A DNA stretch of 35,289 bases from Pelatocladus maniniholoensis HA4357-MV3. Lineage in GTDB: Bacteria > Cyanobacteriota > Cyanobacteriia > Cyanobacteriales > Nostocaceae. The DNA lies in assembly GCA_019359115.1 (NCBI GenBank), contig JAHHHW010000135.1, forward strand, positions 1 to 35,289, written 5' to 3'. Below, piece after piece: positions 1 to 6,897 of the stretch. The notes beneath the pieces were generated by a model. The model did no database searches. It was given only the letters and a program-made list of their open reading frames with translations, and was not told where the DNA came from. Position 1 is the stretch's first letter. Every line of letters starts with the position of its first letter. A program made the translations under genes and the position numbers.

Positions 1-99
1 CTACTAACTTTTCACTCGATTGGTTTCGCGTCATGTGTCATATTCTACGACGCTATGTGTTCCTCGCTCGTTTTTTTTATTTTTCTTGGCTACCCCTGT

Positions 100-669
100 T
101 TATTGAGCCGATACATGATTTTTATTATCAACTGTACGCCATCGCAGCCAGTGGTTATGATCTCTAGTTCTTAACATAATTGCTTTTTGAGCAATTATGG
201 AACCATTTTCTATACCAGATTTAACTGAATTAATTTCTGAACGCACGGTGTTAGCTGTGTTTTGAGCAGTTTGTGATTCCGAACGAGCCGTATTTGCGGT
301 GTTTTGAGCAGTTTGTGCTTCAGAACGAGCTGTATTTGCAGTGGTTTGAGCGTTTTTCGCTTCAGAACGAGCAGTTTGTGCTTCTGAGTAAGCAGTCTTT
401 ACTGTTTTTGCAGTATCTTGAATCAGATTTGTTGTATTTGTGAGGAGAGTTTTTGTGGTTTCAAGTTCCGTTTTTGTCGCCTGAAGTTCTGATTTTAGTT
501 GCTCTATTTCTTTAGTTTTCTTTTGTAATTCTGTTTGGATAGATTGCACTTGCGCTTGGATTTGCGATTTTATTGTTTCAAATCTAGCTGTTTCATTTTC
601 TAATTCCTTGCGTGTGTCTTCTATTCTTTTAATTGCTTCTTCATAGGCTTGTAATGGTGTTAATGCCAT
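100..669 (-). CDS. Coiled-coil repeat protein of unknown function
   Basis: 189 aa, no recognised family. Residues ~5-75 are a Glu/Lys/Gln-rich helix with heptad spacing. Residues ~90-145 hold a 14-residue Ala/Thr/Asn-rich repeat of the type ARSEAQTAQNTANT, about three and a half copies, matching a 42-bp DNA repeat. The last ~35 residues are different in character, with several Trp, His and Arg (RTRDHNHWLRWRTVD), and may form a small C-terminal cap. There is no signal peptide or membrane segment. The ATG lies 10-15 bases after an AAGGAAAAA stretch. It follows the 334-aa coiled-coil gene on the same strand with a gap of 68 bases, so the two are probably co-transcribed. Alanine-rich helical repeats like these occur in fibrous proteins, including tail-fibre-like stalks, but nothing else phage-like is nearby. 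Function unknown. Confidence 0.75.
   Translation of the reverse strand: MALTPLQAYEEAIKRIEDTRKELENETARFETIKSQIQAQVQSIQTELQKKTKEIEQLKSELQATKTELETTKTLLTNTTNLIQDTAKTVKTAYSEAQTARSEAKNAQTTANTARSEAQTAQNTANTARSESQTAQNTANTVRSEINSVKSGIENGSIIAQKAIMLRTRDHNHWLRWRTVDNKNHVSAQ
239..385. repeat. 42-bp tandem repeat inside coiled-coil gene
   Basis: Three full units start at 239, 281 and 323 and a partial fourth starts at 365. Each starts GAACG(A/C) and reads through as 14 residues. Copies differ mainly at silent or conservative positions, so the repeat has been kept under coding constraint rather than being freshly duplicated. Confidence 0.8.
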
Positions 670-737
670 GTTTTTTCCTTTAAAATTACAAATTGATTTG
701 TTAGTGTTCTATCTTTAGTAGATAAATGTTAACTGAG

Positions 738-1742
738 CTAAAGCCAATTCTTCCAAAATCTATATAGTTGACCATACTTCAACCAATCCCTGATAAAAAT
801 ATCTTTAAAGTCAGGTGCGCTTCTTGCAACATAGTTCATTCTGGCTGCATTATATTGCAGTTGCCCGTATACATCTAGTATTTTACTAATAGATGATTTC
901 TCATTAATTCTGGTTAAGAGTTCACACTCTTTTAATCTATAAATATCAATATTTTCTAAATCTAGTCCCAACTTCCATTGTAAATCTAGCTTGCGTCTGC
1001 AATCATCAAATGGATTAGGCAGCAAGCGTCTAAATTTTTCTAATTCTTTTTTAAATTCTTCTATTTCTCCGACTGCGATCGCTTCAATTTTATCTATTAA
1101 CTTATCTACATCTTGAAAAAACTTTGATTCTAAAGCATCTATCCGATCTAGTGTTGGTTCAATTAGTTTTCTCCGAAATTGTTCCGGTGTAAATCTATCA
1201 CTAATTTCTTTAGCTGTTTTAATAGTATCCATCATTGTGATGGAAATTTGAGTAATTCTGTTTTCTAATGATTTATCAATATCTCCTATTGTTGCTCTTA
1301 AACTTAAGATTGCTTCTGCACGAGCCAAATTAATTTCATCAAAGGTGATTTTCAGATTTTCTTTGTAGCCTGTATCAACATCACTAAGCAAATCATCAAT
1401 ATTGCTTTTGATTTCGTTTTTTAACCCAGAAAAGTTATCAACTGTCTGTGTAACTATATCTTTAGCAGCGTCTTCTGTTTGTGCAATTCGCCTTTGGGCG
1501 ATGTAATCAATTTTTTCTGCAAATGGAGTTAAATTATCATCAAATAAGTTATTCATCGCAGAATCGAATTCTTTTCTAATCGGTTCTGCAAAACTTGTTG
1601 ATACCCTTCTTACTACTCCTTTTATACCTATATTCAGGATGCTGGCTGGATAGCAATCACCACTTACACATCTGTCTAGTTTTGCGCCTATGTAGCTACC
1701 ATTATTTTCTAATTTATTTTTTACCTCAGAAGTTAATGTCAT
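738..1742 (-). CDS. Helical/coiled-coil protein of unknown function
   Basis: 334 aa, not recognised. The N-terminal ~60 residues include two Cys in CVSGDC and a basic stretch (GIKGVVRRVS). Residues ~60-245 are almost entirely amphipathic helix with heptad-like Ile/Leu spacing and many charged residues. Residues ~245-334 contain another Cys (DDCRR), then KECELL, and end in an aromatic-rich tail (YGQLYRFWKNWL). No transmembrane helix or signal peptide is evident. It is the first gene of an apparent two-gene unit with the downstream coiled-coil repeat protein. The pairing of two elongated helical proteins suggests a structural or scaffold role, but that is inference. The start is ATG at 1742. 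The weakly purine-rich upstream does not settle it further. Confidence 0.7.
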   Translation of the reverse strand: MTLTSEVKNKLENNGSYIGAKLDRCVSGDCYPASILNIGIKGVVRRVSTSFAEPIRKEFDSAMNNLFDDNLTPFAEKIDYIAQRRIAQTEDAAKDIVTQTVDNFSGLKNEIKSNIDDLLSDVDTGYKENLKITFDEINLARAEAILSLRATIGDIDKSLENRITQISITMMDTIKTAKEISDRFTPEQFRRKLIEPTLDRIDALESKFFQDVDKLIDKIEAIAVGEIEEFKKELEKFRRLLPNPFDDCRRKLDLQWKLGLDLENIDIYRLKECELLTRINEKSSISKILDVYGQLQYNAARMNYVARSAPDFKDIFIRDWLKYGQLYRFWKNWL

Positions 1743-2289
1743 ATATATCTCGCAGACGAAAGTTTTATAGATGTGCTAGTCAAGTAAAATAAATTAACTG
1801 AATATAGTGATTTTGTTTAAGTAAGAAATTTAAATAATGAGCTAAAAAGCACACTCTTTTTATACAAATAAGTTAAAAATAACCAATTTTTTAGGAATTT
1901 TTTGGGTTTTTTAATTTTGCATTGTTTAAATTATCACACTTACATCAAGCAGTATAAAATTTTAAGCTTATCTTTACAAAAATATATCTTAGTAATGTTT
2001 TATACAATTATTTTCAATATTGTTTGGGGTTTTGCACAAAATCCCCCTCTAAAATCACTAAGGAACGCAAATTTAATAACATGCAATTCTGATGGAACTT
2101 AAAACGGTGCGTTACGCTCCGCTAACACAGCCTACTTTTACACTTTATTTAATCCTCATTCCTAACACTAACCCCAACCAAGATCACCAAAAGTTGCGAA
2201 GAACCCATGCTGATTGCTCGATGATTTCATTCTAAACAAGGGGAGACCCAAGGATTTGTTATCCGTATCCCCCTTGTCCTGCGTGTCCT
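1743..2289. other. Intergenic region, AT-rich, one dispersed repeat
   Basis: I see no convincing gene in these 547 bases. The left part is very AT-rich with homopolymer runs. Around 2103-2130 lies GGTGCGTTACGCTCCGCTAA, a type of short dispersed repeat I know from Nostocales intergenic DNA. A 66-codon open frame at 1902-2102 looks non-coding. Confidence 0.6.
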
Positions 2290-3261
2290 TTAAACTAAGC
2301 AGGCGAGAAAATCTTGTTTGAGTTTGGCTTCATCTAGGTTACGACCGATGAAGACTAGTTCATTTTTACGGGTTTCGCTGTCTTTCCAAGGGCGATCCGG
2401 TTTTCCTTCAAAGATCATATGTACTCCTTGAAAGACAAAGCGATCGCTTTCTCCAGCCATATTTAAAATACCCTTCATCCGAAAGATATCCGGGCCTTGG
2501 GTTTGCAGTAACTTGCCTAGCCAATTGTTGAGTTTATCTCCATCCAGGGCGCCTTCGGCAACTAAAGCCACAGAATAGACGGTTTCATCGTGTTGATGAG
2601 CATCTTCTCCCAAGAATTCTGGGTCGATTTCCAAAGCACGATCCAAATCAAAGGCTTTCACACCCAAAAGTGCATCCATTCCAACTTGGGAATTGCGGGT
2701 ACGGTAAATTTTTGCCATTGCATTCATCCCGCGAATTCGCCTTTCTAATTCATCGAGTACATCTGGCGTGACTAAATCAGTTTTATTTAACAAAATAACG
2801 TCAGCAAAAGCAATCTGTTCTTGCGCTTCGTCGGCTTCCCAATGTTGCCAAATGTGCTTGGCATCGACTACTGTTACCACAGCATCCAGTTCTAACTGTT
2901 CGCGCATATCTTCATCGACAAAAAATGTCTGAATCACTGGCGCAGGATCAGCTAACCCAGTGGTTTCAATCACCAAATGGTCAAATTTGTGACGTCGCTT
3001 CATCAAATTACTGATGATGCGAATCAAATCACCCCGCACTGTACAGCAGATACAGCCGTTGTTCATCTCAAAGATTTCTTCATCTGTATCGATCACCAAT
3101 TGATTATCAATACCGACTTCCCCAAATTCATTGACAATCACAGCCACTTTTTTGCCATGTTCGTGGGTGAGAATACGATTGAGCAGAGTTGTTTTTCCAG
3201 ATCCCAAATAACCAGTGAGAACTGTTACTGGAACTACGTCTGTTGTCACAGTACTGACCAT
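2290..3261 (-). CDS. COG0523/CobW-family GTPase, probable metal chaperone
   Basis: 323 aa. G3E-family P-loop GTPase. Residues 17-25 form the Walker A loop (GYLGSGKTT), residues 69-73 form the metal-binding GCICC motif typical of COG0523, ETTGLADP forms the switch region and LLNKTD the guanine-specificity motif. The C-terminal CobW_C domain covers about residues 225-320. Family members deliver or manage Zn, Co or Ni, and zinc-starvation members (ZNG1-like) are common in cyanobacteria. No cobalamin genes are nearby, so a cobW name is not justified. A palindrome resembling the cyanobacterial Zur box lies about 25 bases upstream of the ATG, which favours a zinc role. It is a single-gene unit. Confidence 0.9.
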   Translation of the reverse strand: MVSTVTTDVVPVTVLTGYLGSGKTTLLNRILTHEHGKKVAVIVNEFGEVGIDNQLVIDTDEEIFEMNNGCICCTVRGDLIRIISNLMKRRHKFDHLVIETTGLADPAPVIQTFFVDEDMREQLELDAVVTVVDAKHIWQHWEADEAQEQIAFADVILLNKTDLVTPDVLDELERRIRGMNAMAKIYRTRNSQVGMDALLGVKAFDLDRALEIDPEFLGEDAHQHDETVYSVALVAEGALDGDKLNNWLGKLLQTQGPDIFRMKGILNMAGESDRFVFQGVHMIFEGKPDRPWKDSETRKNELVFIGRNLDEAKLKQDFLACLV

Positions 3262-3285
3262 ATCCGAGATACCTTATTTTTTAAA

Positions 3286-3300
3286 TGATAATCGTATTCA
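3286..3300 (-). promoter_or_regulatory. Candidate Zur box upstream of COG0523 gene
   Basis: Read on the minus strand, the site is TGAATACGATTATCA. The right half ATTATCA matches perfectly the half-site of the cyanobacterial Zur palindrome as I remember it (TGATAATnATTATCA). The left half matches 4 of 7. It sits 25 bases before the start codon, where repressor binding would block transcription. Site recognition is by eye only. Confidence 0.45.
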
Positions 3301-3344
3301 CTCTAACCAATAGCGATCGCTTTGACCAACTCCTTAAAAATAAT

Positions 3345-3457
3345 TGGCGTTGCTGAATGCGGTATGAATCCGAATATAGAGACACGATATATCGTGGCTC
3401 TACAAAGATTTTGGCATTATGCAAAATCATTTTCATACATGAAATCAGCAATGCCAA
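3345..3457. mobile_element. MITE-like element with TTGGCGTTGCTGA ends
   Basis: The left end TTGGCGTTGCTGA at 3345-3357 and the right end TCAGCAATGCCAA at 3445-3457 are inverted copies with one mismatch. Similarity continues inward through GTATGAA. The centre (3377-3402) is a near-perfect palindrome, TAGAGACACGATATATCGTG followed by GCTCTA. The length is about 113 bp and there is no coding capacity, which is the shape of a non-autonomous miniature element. Confidence 0.6.
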
Positions 3458-3471
3458 ATAATTTGACTGCT

Positions 3472-3675
3472 TTAGCTGCAATCTGTGATCGCAAGCAAAA
3501 ACAGAAGGCGATTTTTTCAAAAAAACACCTTCTGATTGGGAATATACAGCAGTTTTCAAGTAAATGAGGTACATCTCTGATTGAGTGAAAAACTTTCTTA
3601 TAATTTATGACCGAATAGTCTGTACCTCATAAACCTGCAATACGCTGTATGAGTGCGATCGCGGATTGCAGCTAA
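3472..3675. mobile_element. Inverted-repeat element overlapping a stop codon
   Basis: The 21-base arms at 3472-3492 and 3655-3675 are inverted copies (19 of 21 identical), reading TTAGCTGCAATC then (C/T)G(C/T)GATCGC. A second, inner perfect inverted repeat ATGAGGTACA / TGTACCTCAT lies at 3564-3573 and 3621-3630. No transposase is encoded. The right arm supplies the TAG stop of the neighbouring TerB-like gene. Confidence 0.5.
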
Positions 3676-4730
3676 CTAAACTCAATCGTATCCACGAAGC
3701 TGATAATACTCTGCTTCAGATTTTGGGCTTCTTGTTTAACACCAGCTGGAGTTTCACCATCACAAAAGCTGCGCTGACTACTGACTATATACAAAAAGTC
3801 TCCATCAATAAATGCTAACAATCCTCGATAAGCATCACATTTAATAGCAGTTCCGTTGTTCCCTGTTTTAGGAACTGTTGAACCTTCGGGCATATTTACT
3901 AATGTAAAGTAAGCACCTTCTAATACATCTGACAGATATTCAGTGTAATCCACCGAAGCATCTGGTAAATTAGATGCGATCGCACTAGGCACATACTTAT
4001 TTAAAAGAATAGACCTTAAATATTCTTCCTGTCCTACAGATTCCATATCATACATTTGTTGAGTAGGCAGGGAACTATAATCGATTCTGAATAAGGAACC
4101 AAGATCATCAGAAAAAATCACTATTCCTTCTTGACTATCAATCATCGCGCCTTGTCGCAGGCTGGATGGAACAGGGACTGTAAAATTACCCGCAGGTGAC
4201 TCATATATTGTCTGGCTAGACATTGATTCTAAGAAGTCTTCTTCATCTTCTTCGTCGTCTAGGAAGTCTTCGTCTTCTGCTTCTTCAAAAGCGGTAATAA
4301 CTTCTTCTACAATTTCCTTCGCTTCGTCATCTTCTAGTTCTAAGGCTTGTTGTAGCTTCTTAAGTAAAGTTGCTTTTCCCTTGGGAATAAGCAGATCTTC
4401 TTCATCTACCAGCATACTCACTCCCGCAGCAAAAGCATCTGGGATTAATTCATCATCCAAACATTCATAAGCAGTGTTGAAAAGTGTTCCGACTCCTTCA
4501 TCTTCAGCAAAGGCTAAAAGTTTATCGATCATTTCTAATAATTCATCGTCGGAATATTCGTCAAAAATCTCAAATCCCCAGAGAATATCCGTCAATAGTT
4601 CTGCGTCTACATCTTCTATGGAAGAGTCAGCAATTGCAGTCACAACTGCGACTGCTGCGATCGCTTCGTTTGGATTGAGTGATTCTTCCAACACCTCTTC
4701 CGACTCAAAAAATTTGTCGTACTTACCCAT
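3672..4730 (-). CDS. TerB-like domain protein with C-terminal unknown domain
   Basis: 352 aa from the ATG at 4730, chosen because GGAGGG lies 6 bases upstream. An in-frame start 14 codons earlier has no such site. Residues ~15-140 are helical and acidic and resemble the TerB-like fold of cyanobacterial tellurite-resistance-family proteins (NEAIAAVAVVTAIADS, later ALFNTAYECLDDEL-type spacing). Residues ~148-170 are a Glu/Asp-rich linker (DEDFLDDEEDEEDFLE). Residues ~172-352 form a separate, mostly beta domain (YESPAGNFTVPVPSSLRQG) loosely like PsbP/PsbP-related folds, with two Cys (KCDAYRG, SFCDGE). It is cytosolic as far as can be seen. Tellurite resistance itself is not implied. The stop codon lies within an inverted-repeat arm. 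Confidence 0.75.
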   Translation of the reverse strand: MGKYDKFFESEEVLEESLNPNEAIAAVAVVTAIADSSIEDVDAELLTDILWGFEIFDEYSDDELLEMIDKLLAFAEDEGVGTLFNTAYECLDDELIPDAFAAGVSMLVDEEDLLIPKGKATLLKKLQQALELEDDEAKEIVEEVITAFEEAEDEDFLDDEEDEEDFLESMSSQTIYESPAGNFTVPVPSSLRQGAMIDSQEGIVIFSDDLGSLFRIDYSSLPTQQMYDMESVGQEEYLRSILLNKYVPSAIASNLPDASVDYTEYLSDVLEGAYFTLVNMPEGSTVPKTGNNGTAIKCDAYRGLLAFIDGDFLYIVSSQRSFCDGETPAGVKQEAQNLKQSIISFVDTIEFS

Positions 4731-5127
4731 GATTTTCCCTCCGTTGTCTGGTGTGATTGGGTAGTTTCCCAATGGCTGAAGTCATTAGTTTGCAATTGTT
4801 AGGCTTAAATAACCAAGAACTTACTAAGTAGTAATGATTGAATTTGTAATTTAATAACCTGTTCTTAATCTTCTTACGAACCACCAAGCACTATATACTA
4901 TATGGACATCTTATGTGCGGCAAAGCATTTTCATAGGTTATACCATTTCAGGTTTGAGATTTTGGATTGTCGAAGCTTGATCTATTAAGTACCTTGATAT
5001 TTCATTTGTAGTATTCATTTTTTGTATTTGTGGTCAGTTCGGATTTGAGCATATATTTTTGCATCAAATTGAAAAACCATTTTACATAATGTTATGTCCT
5101 TTATGGGATATATTGAGCTACGAGTTA
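4731..5127. other. Intergenic region with no feature seen
   Basis: About 400 bases between two minus-strand genes. It holds the ribosome-binding site of the TerB-like gene at its left edge. Otherwise I see AT-rich DNA without clear inverted repeats, RNA genes or credible open frames. Confidence 0.5.
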
Positions 5128-6348
5128 CTACTCATTTGTTTTTGAAAGAAAGCGTTGGGCAATATCCTTATAGAAATTGGGATCTGTCCAGTAACCTAAA
5201 TGCGCCTTTTCCCCCCAAGAAGTTTCATATTCCATCCGCATATTATCTAAGCTGTCGTAATAATCTAAGTGACCACTAATTGGATCTTGTAGATGATAAT
5301 AATTTACCCAGCGAATTTTTTCTAGTTGGCATTCTACTGGGTTTGTAGTCAAATATGGAGTTAACCGAATATATAAAGGCTTTACACGAAAAGAATTTAA
5401 GTGTTCTAATATTCTCTGTCTAATGTACTGATGCTGCTCTGCCATTTCTCTGAAGAAAAAAGCAATCTTATCTAATGGAGATCCGAAAGTGATTAACCCT
5501 GTGATTTTATTAACAAGCAAACTTTTGCCCTGATCTTTAGATAGACTTGCTTCTATACATAAAATATTCAAGGTGTCGTAAGCAATACAGCTACCGAGAG
5601 AATGTCCTGCTATAATTACTTGATCATAATTTGCGGCTTTATCCCTGAGAATGGCTTTGAGCAGTGTTAATGATTCTGCTAGTATTTGTTCACGAATTTT
5701 ATGGTAAGGAGATTTTACAGTATTAGTAGTATATATAGCAACATCTCCCACCAAATTCACTAGCAAAGGAGTTATCAGTTTTCTGCTTAAATTCCAAGCT
5801 GGTTGTAGAAACTTGCCTTGAAGAAATGGACTTAATAACATTAGAAATAGGTAAACAATTAGTCGTAACCAAGGATATATTATTTTAAATATCCGTAAAA
5901 ATATAGTTAGCCAGCGTAGGCGATATTTAAAAAAACTCTTCCATTTTTTTTCTTTCAAAATATCATCTAATTTAGATTGATTTTCCTTACGACTATAAAA
6001 TGCGATTGTCCCTTCTAGTGTCTGATCTGCCCATTGCAATACTTCTGATACACTAATTTTATTTTCCGTATCAGCTCCCCAATAATATTCGTGAATATCT
6101 ATAAAATCATCTGCTGGAAATTCAGTAGGGCTAAGACGCACAAAGCTTTCTATCCAACGACGACCATTCGATAGTCTTCGTTTAGCAATTAAGTGTTCTA
6201 ACATGATTGGTAAACTCTGCCCTTCAAAGTGTTTAACTAAGTTTTGGGCAAAATAATCTACTGTTTCATAAGGTATTTGTTCACCGACACCGTGGATAAT
6301 AATAAATGCTGTACGTCCTTTGGGAAATTTAATATCTTGAGTATTCAT
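5128..6348 (-). CDS. Membrane-associated alpha/beta hydrolase (lipase-like)
   Basis: 406 aa. The N-terminus has beta-strand FIIIHGVGEQ (residues ~15-24), the oxyanion-loop region of lipase-like alpha/beta hydrolases. The nucleophile elbow is IIAGHSLGS with Ser250 (G-H-S-L-G). A hydrophobic stretch at ~158-176 (YPWLRLIVYLFLMLLSPFL) could anchor or dip into the membrane. Later Asp and His residues exist (QDPISGHLDYYDSL near residue 360) that could complete the triad. Similar large hydrolases act on lipids or esters, but the substrate is unknown. It is monocistronic between long intergenic spacers. Confidence 0.75.
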   Translation of the reverse strand: MNTQDIKFPKGRTAFIIIHGVGEQIPYETVDYFAQNLVKHFEGQSLPIMLEHLIAKRRLSNGRRWIESFVRLSPTEFPADDFIDIHEYYWGADTENKISVSEVLQWADQTLEGTIAFYSRKENQSKLDDILKEKKWKSFFKYRLRWLTIFLRIFKIIYPWLRLIVYLFLMLLSPFLQGKFLQPAWNLSRKLITPLLVNLVGDVAIYTTNTVKSPYHKIREQILAESLTLLKAILRDKAANYDQVIIAGHSLGSCIAYDTLNILCIEASLSKDQGKSLLVNKITGLITFGSPLDKIAFFFREMAEQHQYIRQRILEHLNSFRVKPLYIRLTPYLTTNPVECQLEKIRWVNYYHLQDPISGHLDYYDSLDNMRMEYETSWGEKAHLGYWTDPNFYKDIAQRFLSKTNE

Positions 6349-6897
6349 AATTCTGTAACAATTTCGGAGTTGTTGTGAGTGATTAATTAGTAGTTATGTA
6401 TTATGGCAAACAACTACCAACCAAAAATCACCAGCAAATTAAAGGATTATCATAAATCAAAAAAATTAGCTATTTTTGGTAATAACTGGTTACAATCTGT
6501 AACTAACGGATTGGTAGCGGGTAATTCAGCAATCGTTGCTTTTAAAATTTTGAGTGCTGTTTTTTTAATAATTTTTTCTAGGAAGCGCTCAAACATACTT
6601 TACCCCTTGAGTGAAATCAAAAAAAGCATCTATATAGATTCAGGATTAACAGATATAATTTCGGAAATATAAAATACAGATTTATTCGCTCTACATCACT
6701 TTTCATATCCATTATCAAATTAAATAAAAATTTTTCTATAACCTTGGACATAGTGATTCCAAATAAAATATAAAGTAGATTACTAAAATTATAGATATAT
6801 TAAAGTTAGTCAATAAAGAGACGAACTATTTTAGACTAATAAACTCAACTGCTTATCTTTGCTGAACAATAAAAACTATTATCAGGAGTAAATACTG
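6349..6897. other. Intergenic region upstream of ppsA with a doubtful small ORF
   Basis: 548 bases between divergent genes. An 89-codon frame (6403-6672, plus strand) starts MANNYQPKITSKLKDYH and contains one hydrophobic segment (IVAFKILSAVFLIIF). It has no ribosome-binding site and AT-driven composition, so I do not call it a gene, although it could be a remnant. The right 180 bases probably hold the ppsA promoter; AGGAG stands 9 bases before its ATG. Confidence 0.4.

Noticed and set aside
100-1742. Prophage tail-fibre module
   Set aside because: The 14-residue repeats resemble fibre stalks, but no capsid, tail, integrase or lysis gene lies in the window.
1902-2102. 66-codon plus-strand frame
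   Set aside because: Composition follows AT-rich intergenic DNA, with no ribosome-binding site and no family resemblance.
3262-3344. Cobalamin riboswitch upstream of the CobW-like gene
   Set aside because: The leader is only about 80 bases before the element, and none of the B12-box bases are seen. A Zur-like site fits better.
3281-3574. Overlapping 80-97-codon frames on both strands between the COG0523 and TerB-like genes
   Set aside because: They read through two inverted-repeat elements and have no coding character.
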